Source: Sphingobacterium prati
GTDB lineage: Bacteria; Bacteroidota; Bacteroidia; Sphingobacteriales; Sphingobacteriaceae
Reading direction: 5' to 3'
Assembly (NCBI RefSeq): GCF_013167215.1
Contig: NZ_JABJWY010000035.1
Location: 155,753 to 219,752 of the forward strand
Length of the DNA stretch: 64,000 nucleotides
Positions within the stretch are counted from its first letter, which is position 1, and each line of letters begins with the position of its first letter. The position numbers were made by a program, and so were the translations under genes. This document shows positions 8,691 to 16,203 of the stretch, piece by piece. A model generated the notes under the pieces. The model made no database searches and had not been told where the DNA came from. It saw nothing but the letters and a program-made list of their open reading frames with translations.

Positions 8691-11600
8691 ATGAACAGAA
8701 AAAGCATTGCTATGCTAGCCGCTACAGTCTTAGTAAGCTCGGCAGTATATGCGCAAACAGTTTTGAAGGGGAAGGTGGTCGACCAAGACGGCAAGCCTAT
8801 TCCCGGAGTGACAATTACCCTTAAAGATGGTACCGGTACTCAGACCGGGCAAAATGGAGAATTTACGATAAACTACAAACAGGCAGGGGCGTTGAGTGTT
8901 TCTGCAATTGGCTATGGTCGTAAAGAAGTTAACTTAACCAATCAGACAACTTTACAGATTACACTTTCATCTGATGAAAGAAGTTTAGATGAAGTTATTG
9001 TTACGGCAATGGGGATTACCAGAGAGAAAAAATCACTAGGTTACGCTGTGCAGGAAGTTAAATCAAAAGAGTTGACTGACGCAGGACAGTTAAGCGTGAC
9101 TGGTGCTTTATCCGGAAAAGTTGCGGGGGTGCAAATTAATCAGTTTGGAGGAGCTGTAGGCTCGTCTGCTCGTATTTCTATTCGCGGCAATAGTTCCTTA
9201 AATTCAGAACAGCAACCATTAATTGTTGTTGACGGAATTCCTATATCAAATGACGCGCAACGTTCAGGTGATAATACTTATAATGGCGTTGATTACGGCT
9301 CAGGGTTAAATGATATTAATCCCGAAGATATTGAAAGTATCGTTACTTTAAAAGGTGGATCGGCAGCCTTATATGGGATGAGGGCAGGTAAAGGTGTTAT
9401 CATGATCACAACCAAATCGGGTAAACGCGCTAAAGATGGAGTTTTATTGTCATATGATGGGAATTTTTCTTTAGACAAAGCATCTACGGTTCCAAAATAC
9501 CAAAATTTGTATGGACAAGGTAATAGAGGCGACGAATACCACTTTAACTTGTTGGGAAATGGATTGACCTACCAACAGTATGCGCAGCAAAAATCGTTTA
9601 GCTATGTGGACGGTGCTGGTGGAGGAGTAAACGATGGTTTTGATGAGTCATGGGGGCCTAGAATGGACATCGGACTCCAATTGCCACAATTTAATAGCCC
9701 GGTTGTCAATAGCGTTCGTCAAGCTACTCCATGGATATCAAACCCCGATAATGTAAAAGATTTCTTTCAAACAGGATATTCACAAAATCATAACCTTTCC
9801 CTAATGGCTAAAACGGAAAGGTCTTCCACCCGTGCGTCTCTATCTTTCCGTGATCAAAAAGGAACTGTACCCAATACTGATCAAAAAAGATATACTGTGC
9901 AGCTAAATAATGATTACAAAATCAATGATAAGTTCTCATACGATGTAATGTCTAATTATACCCGTACGCAAAGTGGTAATTTGATCTCGCAGGGATATGA
10001 CGGGGCAAATCCAATGAACGGTTTAATTTGGTTCGGCCGCCAAGTGGATATGAAAGATCTTAAAAATAATTGGGATCAAACAGATGACCAAGGAAATTAC
10101 ACGTTTTATAACTGGAATTCGAATTATCATATGAATCCATTTTTCTCTATGAATAAGACATTAAATTCTTTAAAAACAAATCGTTTTTTTGGAAAGTCTT
10201 CCTTGTATTATCAGCCATATGACTTTTTAAAGTTTGAGGGACGTGTAGGTTTAGATTATTATAACACGAATATCTTCGAACGAAATTATTATAATTATGA
10301 TCACCCGTTGGGAAGCTTTAATGAAATCAAGAAAAGCAATACAGAATTTAATGCAGATTTTTTGGCTAATTTCAATAAACAGTATGGTGATTTTAGTGTA
10401 TTGGCTACACTTGGAGCTAATTATAGGGACGCTATATATGATATGAATTCCTTGGGGGCTAACGGATTAACCGTATTAGGGGTTTATACGATAACAAATA
10501 AAATTGGGGATGCTGTAACCAGTATGGATCATTCTCATAATCGTTCTAATTCAATCTATGGTCAAGCTTCTATCGGTTGGAAAGATCAAATTTATGTGGA
10601 TGTTACAGGTCGCAATGACTGGTCTTCTACAGTTAAGGATGCGTTTTTTTATCCTTCTGCTAGCCTTAGCTGGATTCCAACTACTACATTTTCGGGATTA
10701 CGAGGAGAAGCGCTTTCTTTTTGGAAGCTTCGTTTAAATATTGCGCAAGTAGGTAATGGAACTTCTCCTTATCGAATAGGTAATTATTATTACGCACAGT
10801 CAAATGCCTATAATGGCATTGCTCAAATGTACAAGAGCATGACATATGCGAGTAAAAATTTAAAACCGGAAACAATTAATACCTGGGAAGTAGGAACTGA
10901 AATAGGATTGTTAAAAGATCGTATTCATGCCGATTTTACCTATTATTACAAAAAGGCATTTGATCAAATCTTGGGAGTATCAACCTCTAATGTGGTTGGC
11001 TTTAGTAATATGGTGCTAAATGCTGGAGAAATTCAAAGTAAAGGTGTGGAAGTTCAGCTAAGAGGAGACATTCTAAAACGAGAAAATGGTCTGAATTGGA
11101 CAACAACAATAAACTTTTCGAGAGATCGAAATAAGATTTTAGAGCTATATCCTGAATTAAATCTTACGACTTATCAATTAGGATGGACTTGGGGAGTAGC
11201 TAACACAGCAACTGCCGGTGAAGCTTGGGGTGCATTACGAAGCACTGGATATGACCGTGTTGAAGAAGGTGATATGAAAGGAGCAATTAAAGTTAATGAA
11301 AGTGGATTAGTGATGTCTAAACCTAATCAGATTATTGGAAATGTGACTCCGGATTATTTGACTAGTATGCGAAATGATTTTAGGTACAAGGATTTTAGCT
11401 TTGGCTTTATGCTCGATTTCCGAAAGGGGGGGGATATTTGGTCCCAAACAATGAGCCACGCTTATACTACGGGTGTAGCTGAGATCACGGCTGCCAATGG
11501 AGTTCGTGAACGAGCAATTGTCGCCGGGAAAGATGTTATGAGCAATGAGCGATTTGCTATGTCTGATGGTAAGGGAGGTTGGATCGCTAATACGATAGAA

Positions 11601-11918
11601 ACCAATGCACAAGATTGGTATGAATCGGGAGGTATTGCAGAAAGCTATGTGTTTGATGGATCATTCCTCAAATTGCGCGAAGCATATTTGACATATACTA
11701 TTCCCTCACATATTTATAGTAAAATTAAGGGAATCAAGCGTGCTAATGTGTCCTTAATAGGATCTAATTTGGCTTTACTTTGGGTTCATAAGTCAAATAC
11801 AATGCGCCTAGATCCAGAAACGAGTGGTGTATCAAGCGATAGCCGTGGCGTAGGATTTGAGCAAGCAACGGTACCCTCTTCTAGAAGTATAGGGTTTAAA
11901 TTAGGATTTTCATTTTAA
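8691..11918 (+). CDS. SusC/RagA-family TonB-dependent outer membrane transporter
   Basis: A 1075-residue outer membrane receptor. A signal peptide (residues 1-21, ending VYAQ) is followed by a carboxypeptidase-regulatory-like domain (KGKVVDQDGKPIPGVTITLKD), a short TonB-box-like segment (SLDEVIVTAMG), a plug domain with IVVDGIPI and LKGGSAALYGMRA, and a long C-terminal beta-barrel ending in aromatic residues (FKLGFSF). It would import a ligand held by the SusD lipoprotein encoded 53 bp downstream. The plug variant VTAMGITREKKSLGYAVQ and the partner's subtype resemble pairs that carry peptides or other non-starch ligands. With peptidases nearby, peptide import is my inference. An 8-G run lies at 11426-11433 inside the barrel coding sequence. 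Confidence 0.9.
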   Translation: MNRKSIAMLAATVLVSSAVYAQTVLKGKVVDQDGKPIPGVTITLKDGTGTQTGQNGEFTINYKQAGALSVSAIGYGRKEVNLTNQTTLQITLSSDERSLDEVIVTAMGITREKKSLGYAVQEVKSKELTDAGQLSVTGALSGKVAGVQINQFGGAVGSSARISIRGNSSLNSEQQPLIVVDGIPISNDAQRSGDNTYNGVDYGSGLNDINPEDIESIVTLKGGSAALYGMRAGKGVIMITTKSGKRAKDGVLLSYDGNFSLDKASTVPKYQNLYGQGNRGDEYHFNLLGNGLTYQQYAQQKSFSYVDGAGGGVNDGFDESWGPRMDIGLQLPQFNSPVVNSVRQATPWISNPDNVKDFFQTGYSQNHNLSLMAKTERSSTRASLSFRDQKGTVPNTDQKRYTVQLNNDYKINDKFSYDVMSNYTRTQSGNLISQGYDGANPMNGLIWFGRQVDMKDLKNNWDQTDDQGNYTFYNWNSNYHMNPFFSMNKTLNSLKTNRFFGKSSLYYQPYDFLKFEGRVGLDYYNTNIFERNYYNYDHPLGSFNEIKKSNTEFNADFLANFNKQYGDFSVLATLGANYRDAIYDMNSLGANGLTVLGVYTITNKIGDAVTSMDHSHNRSNSIYGQASIGWKDQIYVDVTGRNDWSSTVKDAFFYPSASLSWIPTTTFSGLRGEALSFWKLRLNIAQVGNGTSPYRIGNYYYAQSNAYNGIAQMYKSMTYASKNLKPETINTWEVGTEIGLLKDRIHADFTYYYKKAFDQILGVSTSNVVGFSNMVLNAGEIQSKGVEVQLRGDILKRENGLNWTTTINFSRDRNKILELYPELNLTTYQLGWTWGVANTATAGEAWGALRSTGYDRVEEGDMKGAIKVNESGLVMSKPNQIIGNVTPDYLTSMRNDFRYKDFSFGFMLDFRKGGDIWSQTMSHAYTTGVAEITAANGVRERAIVAGKDVMSNERFAMSDGKGGWIANTIETNAQDWYESGGIAESYVFDGSFLKLREAYLTYTIPSHIYSKIKGIKRANVSLIGSNLALLWVHKSNTMRLDPETSGVSSDSRGVGFEQATVPSSRSIGFKLGFSF

Positions 11919-11971
11919 TATGCGTCATGAATAACAAATAAATTTATTGTTCTGAATAAGATAAAGAAACT

Positions 11972-13453
11972 ATGAAAAGTTTATTGATAAAATTAGGTAT
12001 ACCGGTGTTTACATCCATGATTTTAATTTCTGGATGTACAAAAAATTTTGAAGAGATAAACACCGATCCAGATGCATTGGCTAGCGTGCCGGCAAATAAT
12101 ATGTTAATTAATGTCTTACGGAATACAGCTGAATCGTTTGGAGGGGATGTGGATGGTTATGGAACGTTCGCGGGGTATATTGTAAAAATACAGTACATGG
12201 ATTTCATGTCGGGTTTGATACCAACAAATAATACATATGGCAATCGCTGGTACAATTGCTACTACAATAATACGCAAATTAAAGATATGCTAGCAAGTAC
12301 GGAGAATAAAGCTGAAGCCTTTAAAAACGTACGCACAATTGGCCGCATTTGGCAAAATTACATGTGGTTTTTATTGACTGAAGGTTGGCGTGATGTTCCC
12401 TATTCTGAAGCTCTAAAAGGATTGCCGGAAGAAGGGAGCGTGCTTTTAGCTAAATATGATAAACAGGAGGATATTTATCCAGCTGTAATGGCCGATTTGA
12501 AGAAAATCGCAGATGAAATGGCTGCTGGAATAGGTACAGATGAAGTCGGCGGAAGTGATATTATATATAACGGTGATATGGAAATGTGGAAAAAATTCTG
12601 TAATTCTTTGCGATTGAGAATGGCATTGCGTATTTCTGCAGTATCATCTAGTTTAGCAAAATCTACTATAGAAGAAATTGCTGGCAATTCAAGTAAATAC
12701 CCGTTGATAGAAAGTAACGACGAAAATTGTTATGTTAATTTTCCTGGATCATTACCCTATTTTGAGCCTTGGTACAATTCAGGTATCTACGGAAAAAGAA
12801 TTGACAATTGGGGACTTTCAGATATTTTCATTGATCACATGTTATCAACAAAGGATCCGAGAATCGGGGCAGTTGCTCAAAAGACAAACGATGGTACCTA
12901 TAAGGGCTACCAGAATGGTGCAAAATCAGGGCCTTCGGTTCTGAGGTCTGTTTCATGGATTGGGGAGAAATATATGGGTGATCCAGCTGGTTTTATTCCC
13001 TTTTATAAGTCCTGTGAAACTTATTATAGTCTGGCCGAAGCAGCGATGTTAGGCTATAATGTAGGGATCACTGCAAAAGATGCTTATGAAAAGGCGGTAA
13101 ACTTGTCGATGCAGGAGAACGGCATTGGTACAGCAGATATCCAAACATATTTAAGTGGTGCGGGTAAATGGAACAACACTAAGGAACGTATCTGGTGGGA
13201 TATGTGGATCGCGCTTTTCAAAGAAAATTACGAAGCCTGGAGCTTGTATAGGAGAACAGGAGTGCCAACCACAAATTATCCATCGCTAAATTCTGTCTAT
13301 GGATCGGCCCATAATGATCAACCATGGCGAGCACCCTATCCTAATAGCGAGTATCAAAATAACAAACTTAATGTAGAAGCCGCGGCTATTAAAGTAAAAG
13401 ATTTTGTATGGGGCGAACAAATGTGGTGGGATAAGCGTACAGGAAAATTTTAG
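11972..13453 (+). CDS. SusD/RagB-like nutrient-binding lipoprotein (SusD-like_2 subtype)
   Basis: A 493-residue surface lipoprotein. The signal peptide ends in a lipobox, ILISGC, and the mature protein starts CTKNFEEINTDPDA, typical of the SusD-like_2 branch rather than classic starch-binding SusD. It is helix-rich (TPR-like), consistent with the family, and would cap the preceding SusC barrel. The two genes are 53 bp apart, and a strong terminator follows at 13475, so they form a two-gene transcription unit. The ligand cannot be read from sequence; proline-rich or collagen-like peptides fit the neighbourhood. Confidence 0.85.
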   Translation: MKSLLIKLGIPVFTSMILISGCTKNFEEINTDPDALASVPANNMLINVLRNTAESFGGDVDGYGTFAGYIVKIQYMDFMSGLIPTNNTYGNRWYNCYYNNTQIKDMLASTENKAEAFKNVRTIGRIWQNYMWFLLTEGWRDVPYSEALKGLPEEGSVLLAKYDKQEDIYPAVMADLKKIADEMAAGIGTDEVGGSDIIYNGDMEMWKKFCNSLRLRMALRISAVSSSLAKSTIEEIAGNSSKYPLIESNDENCYVNFPGSLPYFEPWYNSGIYGKRIDNWGLSDIFIDHMLSTKDPRIGAVAQKTNDGTYKGYQNGAKSGPSVLRSVSWIGEKYMGDPAGFIPFYKSCETYYSLAEAAMLGYNVGITAKDAYEKAVNLSMQENGIGTADIQTYLSGAGKWNNTKERIWWDMWIALFKENYEAWSLYRRTGVPTTNYPSLNSVYGSAHNDQPWRAPYPNSEYQNNKLNVEAAAIKVKDFVWGEQMWWDKRTGKF

Positions 13454-13474
13454 TTTCATATGTTTATTTTTACG

Positions 13475-13510
13475 CAGCGGGGTAACTTCGGTTATCCCGC
13501 TGTTTTTTTT
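13475..13510 (+). terminator. Intrinsic terminator of the first SusC/SusD unit
   Basis: A 12-bp stem (13475-13486 with 13491-13502, one G-U pair) closed by a TTCG tetraloop is followed at once by eight T residues (13503-13510). It lies 21 bp after the SusD stop codon. This is a textbook rho-independent terminator. Confidence 0.92.
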
Positions 13511-13723
13511 GCGTAAATTTTTCATCCTGTTTTAAAAAATAATCATTACTTCTATAGCTTTTTGTAAGTCAAATACATATTCAAATCCAAGAGACCGCTC
13601 TTAATCATTTTTCCGCTTGTAGCAAGAGTTTTTCTTTCTATTCGTCAATCAAATTTCTCTTTTAATTTTTGAATGTAGAAAATTGGGATCAAGCGGTGAC
13701 CAAATTATACCTTTCTACATTAC

Positions 13724-13764
13724 TTGTTCAGTGCTCGTTCAGTGCTTGCTCAGTGCTTGCTCAG
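13724..13764. repeat. 11-bp tandem repeat, 3.7 copies
   Basis: Units are TTGTTCAGTGC, TCGTTCAGTGC, TTGCTCAGTGC and a partial TTGCTCAG, at 13724-13734, 13735-13745, 13746-13756 and 13757-13764. The period is 11 bp, about one helical turn, so each TCAG core faces the same side of the DNA. It is in non-coding sequence. It could be a protein-binding array or a slippage product; no function is known to me. Confidence 0.75.
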
Positions 13765-13820
13765 TTTAAACTGAATAATCAATGACTGATAACTGTCTAA
13801 AAACTGATTGAAAATTGTGA

Positions 13821-14100
13821 TTAGTTACAAGTTGGTATGCGTATGTATCTGCTTCAGTCCTTATCGTGATTATATATAAGCAGTTGATCGCGGCAATGGT
13901 TAAAAAAGGTGATATCATTTATCAAACGGAATATGCGCTCCAGCTTGCTGTTTTCAAAGCGCGAGCAAACTTAACTGAATAAATGTGGGATTGATTGTCA
14001 ACCTGGCTACTTCCAAAAATAGGATTAATTTACTCCAGGCCTCAACAAGGATAGTGATCCACAAAAAACAGATATACAAATAGCATTGGACGAAAAAAAT
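13821..14100 (+). pseudogene. Decayed remnant of an RND/HlyD-type efflux adaptor (membrane fusion protein)
   Basis: The reading frame ending with TAA at 13980-13982 contains MVKKGDIIYQ and then LQLAVFKARANLTE. This is the biotinyl-lipoyl segment of HlyD/EmrA/AcrA adaptors (VKKGD..., then a helix ending in A-ANL), preceded by a degraded AYVSAS stretch matching the usual NAYVxA. After the stop, coding-like pieces continue in other frames: NLATSKNRINLLQAS, then SDPQKTDIQIALDEKN. There is no start, no barrel domain and several frame breaks, so this is a remnant. Seen directly: the motif. Inferred: the family and the decay. Confidence 0.45.
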
Positions 14101-14106
14101 AGGCAT

Positions 14107-14172
14107 AAAAAAAGGTTTTCAAACGGGGAGAATGAAAACCTTAAATAACCAATTATAAACCTAAATTATGAT
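14107..14172 (-). ncRNA. Small RNA gene, copy 1 of 2 in the window
   Basis: Read leftward, a promoter (14177-14207) is followed by about 30 nt of unstructured AU-rich leader. A 9-bp stem comes next (14134-14142 with 14112-14120), with a 13-nt loop containing a C-rich CUCCCC segment, then a U-run (14113 down to 14107). The result would be a transcript of about 66 nt ending in an intrinsic terminator. Bases 14103-14173 match 63007-63077 at 70 of 71 positions, and the -7 element sits at the same offset in both. AGGUUU occurs both in the leader and in the terminator's left arm, so the leader could pair with the right arm and compete with the terminator. It could belong to a described Bacteroidota RNA family such as Flavo-1; I cannot check that. 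Confidence 0.62.
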
Positions 14173-14176
14173 ACAA

Positions 14177-14207
14177 CAAAGATAGTGTCTTTTTTACACT
14201 TTGTCAA
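14177..14207 (-). promoter_or_regulatory. Promoter of small RNA copy 1
   Basis: On the minus strand TATCTTTG (plus 14177-14184) is an exact TAnnTTTG -7 element. TTGACA lies 17 bp further upstream (14202-14207). The expected start is about 14170-14172, at the edge of the block conserved with the second copy. It begins 43 bp after the end of the fabF-like gene, so it is separate from that gene's own promoter. Confidence 0.62.
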
Positions 14208-14226
14208 GATTTTTTTAAAAAAAATC

Positions 14227-15465
14227 TTAAATCTTTTTAAAGAGAATACTTGAATTGTGTCCACCAAAACCGAAAGCATTGCTCATTGCTGTTTGAATTG
14301 TCTTTTCCAAAGGTTGTTTGACAACAATTTTGATTCCTTCAGGAATTGCAGGATCGATATTTTCGATGTTTATTGTCGCTGGAATTACATTATTGTTTAT
14401 GGACTTTATCGCAATAATTGCTTCAATTGCTCCTGCCGCACCGAGCAGGTGGCCGGTCATTGATTTGGTCGAACTGACCCAAAGGTTGCTGGACTTGCCA
14501 AATGCAAGTTTCATTGCTTTCAGTTCAGCAATATCGCCAACGGGAGTAGAAGTCGCATGGAGATTTAAGTAATCCAATTGATCACTATTGATTTGGGCTT
14601 CCGCTAGCGCTAGTGACATAGCTTTGGCCGCACCTATGCCTTCTGGATGAGGCGAAGTCATGTGATAGGCATCAGCAGTCATGGAAGCGCCGACAAGTTC
14701 AGCATATATTTTTGCGCCTCTTTTCTTGGCATGCTCGTATTCTTCCAATATTAGAGCTCCGGCACCTTCCCCCATAACAAATCCATCCCGATCCCGATCG
14801 AATGGTCTGCTTGCAGTTTTGGGATCATCATGCCTACTCGACATTGCTTTCATCGCAGAGAAACCTCCTACTGAAGCAGGGGTAATAGGTGCTTCTGAGC
14901 CGCCGCTGATAAAAACTTTTGCCTTTCCTAATCGAATGTAATTGAATGCATCCATGAACGCTGTATTGGATGTCGCACAGGCAGAAACAGTTGTATAATT
15001 GATTCCCTGCAGACCGAATTTCATTGATATCATTCCCGAAGCCATATTAACAATAAGCCTTGGGACGAAAAAGGGGCTGAATCGCGGGATGTAATTGCCC
15101 GTTACATAATTTTCAACTTCATTTTCGAATGTTTCCATTCCGCCCTGTCCAACACCCCAGATAACGCCAATGTCAAATGGATCCATAATATTTGGATCCA
15201 AACCAGAATCTTCTAGCGCTTGCGATGCACTGTACAGGGCGTATTGAGTAAATAAATCACTTCTTTTGATCTCATTTCTATCGAGGTATTTTTCCGGTTG
15301 AAAGTTTTTGATTTCGCTCGCGATCTGTGTCCGAAACAAAGATGCGTCAAAGCGACTGATGATAGCTGTGCGATTTTCGCCTCGTAAAATATTATCCCAG
15401 AATATATCAATGTTCTCTCCTAGCGGGTTGATTGTCCCCATGCCAGTAATTACAACTCTTTTCAT
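14227..15465 (-). CDS. fabF: Beta-ketoacyl-ACP synthase II (FabF family), orphan copy
   Basis: A 412-residue thiolase-fold condensing enzyme that extends acyl-ACP with malonyl-ACP. The catalytic residues are Cys163 in SACATSN, His in LHATSTPVGD and His in TGHLLGAAGA, with the Lys in SSTKSMTG; this Cys-His-His set matches KAS II. The length is normal. It is not flanked by acpP, rnc or other fab genes, but by a TetR-type regulator 60 bp upstream. A shared operator-like site (15496-15507) suggests that regulator controls it. It may be a second, regulated FabF that adjusts membrane lipids or makes a specialised acyl chain. The housekeeping role is not excluded, because the rest of the genome is not visible. 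Confidence 0.88.
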   Translation of the reverse strand: MKRVVITGMGTINPLGENIDIFWDNILRGENRTAIISRFDASLFRTQIASEIKNFQPEKYLDRNEIKRSDLFTQYALYSASQALEDSGLDPNIMDPFDIGVIWGVGQGGMETFENEVENYVTGNYIPRFSPFFVPRLIVNMASGMISMKFGLQGINYTTVSACATSNTAFMDAFNYIRLGKAKVFISGGSEAPITPASVGGFSAMKAMSSRHDDPKTASRPFDRDRDGFVMGEGAGALILEEYEHAKKRGAKIYAELVGASMTADAYHMTSPHPEGIGAAKAMSLALAEAQINSDQLDYLNLHATSTPVGDIAELKAMKLAFGKSSNLWVSSTKSMTGHLLGAAGAIEAIIAIKSINNNVIPATINIENIDPAIPEGIKIVVKQPLEKTIQTAMSNAFGFGGHNSSILFKKI

Positions 15466-15495
15466 TTTTATTATGTTAAAATTAATGTAATAATA

Positions 15496-15507
15496 TACTG
15501 ATTGGTA
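15496..15507. promoter_or_regulatory. TetR-type operator candidate upstream of the fabF-like gene
   Basis: TACTGATTGGTA, a pseudo-palindrome (TAC...GTA with purine/pyrimidine symmetry), lies 30 bp upstream of the fabF-like start. A nearly identical site, TACTTATTGGTA, lies in the promoter of the tetR gene at 16154-16165 (11 of 12 bases equal). Two copies placed in front of adjacent genes strongly suggest one regulator. Confidence 0.55.
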
Positions 15508-15525
15508 TTAGTATTTTTTTAAAAA

Positions 15526-16119
15526 TTATATTTTGATCTCGCGATTCACCATTTCTTTCATATTATCCAAGAGAATGGCGAAATCTTTAGCACGTCCCGA
15601 AATTTTTGAAAGTAAAATGCCGCCTTCAATCATAGCCATGAAGGTCACCGCAAAATGTTCAGCAGAAATATCCCGTTTAAACTCTCCATTGTTAATCCCT
15701 TCTTCTAATATCGAAATCAATCGTTGCTTCCAAAGTGCAAATGATCGTTTGACTTTCGGTGTTAAAAAAGGTAAGGAGTCATCAGCTTCAATAGCAGCAT
15801 TCATTAGCGGGCAGCCACCTGAAGCAGCAATATTTTTAAAATTTTCTTTGTAGAAATCAAAAAAAGCGAAAAGTTTCTTTAGGGCTGTCTTTTGCAGTAT
15901 AATCTGCTGATTAACAGCTTCTGAAATCTTTTCACTTTGATAGGTATAGACATGTATAGCTAGATCATCTTTGTCCTTAAAATTTCCGTAGATACTGCCT
16001 TTTGTTAAACCTGTAGCTGTAGTGATGTCTGATAAGGAGGTAGCGAAGTATCCTTTTTTGTTAAAAATAGGGGCCGTTCTTTCGATGATAAATTGTCGGG
16101 TCTGTTCTGCTTTTGACAT
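15526..16119 (-). CDS. TetR/AcrR-family transcriptional regulator
   Basis: A 197-residue repressor-type protein. The N-terminal TetR helix-turn-helix reads TSLSDITTATGLTKGSIYGN, followed by FKDKDDL. The C-terminal ligand-binding domain has the GCPLMNAAIEADD segment seen in AcrR-like regulators. I place the start at ATG 16119 (MSKAEQT): an upstream in-frame Met at 16143 would overlap the -7 promoter element (16141-16148). It precedes the fabF-like gene by 60 bp in the same direction and probably regulates it and itself through the TACTnATTGGTA site. The ligand may be an acyl compound or a toxic hydrophobic molecule; neither can be seen. Confidence 0.82.
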   Translation of the reverse strand: MSKAEQTRQFIIERTAPIFNKKGYFATSLSDITTATGLTKGSIYGNFKDKDDLAIHVYTYQSEKISEAVNQQIILQKTALKKLFAFFDFYKENFKNIAASGGCPLMNAAIEADDSLPFLTPKVKRSFALWKQRLISILEEGINNGEFKRDISAEHFAVTFMAMIEGGILLSKISGRAKDFAILLDNMKEMVNREIKI

Positions 16120-16140
16120 GATATCGCTGTTTTCTGATTG

Positions 16141-16165
16141 CAAATATAAAAAATACTTATTGGTA
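16141..16165 (-). promoter_or_regulatory. Promoter and operator of the tetR gene
   Basis: On the minus strand TATATTTG (plus 16141-16148) is an exact -7 element. The operator-like TACTTATTGGTA (16154-16165) lies just upstream, between -7 and -33, where a bound repressor would block RNA polymerase. The transcript would start near 16135, giving a leader of about 15 nt before ATG 16119. Confidence 0.55.
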
Positions 16166-16203
16166 TATTATTAATTATATAAGAGGTAACTGAAAAAGTT
16201 ACA

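Larger units (their letters stand above)
13454..14226. other. Long convergent intergenic region with remnants, tandem repeat and a small RNA
   Basis: This 773-bp stretch has no intact gene but much structure. In order it holds the SusD terminator (13475-13510), a short decayed minus-strand reading frame ending at 13552 (tail around RKTLATSGKMIKSGLLDL), the 11-bp tandem repeat (13724-13764), a decayed efflux adaptor (13821-14100) and the small RNA with its promoter (14107-14207). It looks like an old insertion/deletion site between two unrelated operons. Confidence 0.6.

Noticed and set aside
13724..13764. CRISPR-like repeats
   Set aside because: The 11-bp units are directly adjacent without spacers and no cas genes are present, so it is a plain tandem repeat.
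14168..14187. Short rightward ORF (ATG ATA ... TAG, five codons) beside each small RNA copy
   Set aside because: Present in both copies, but only five codons long and different in sequence after two codons; the leftward promoter and terminator explain the block better.
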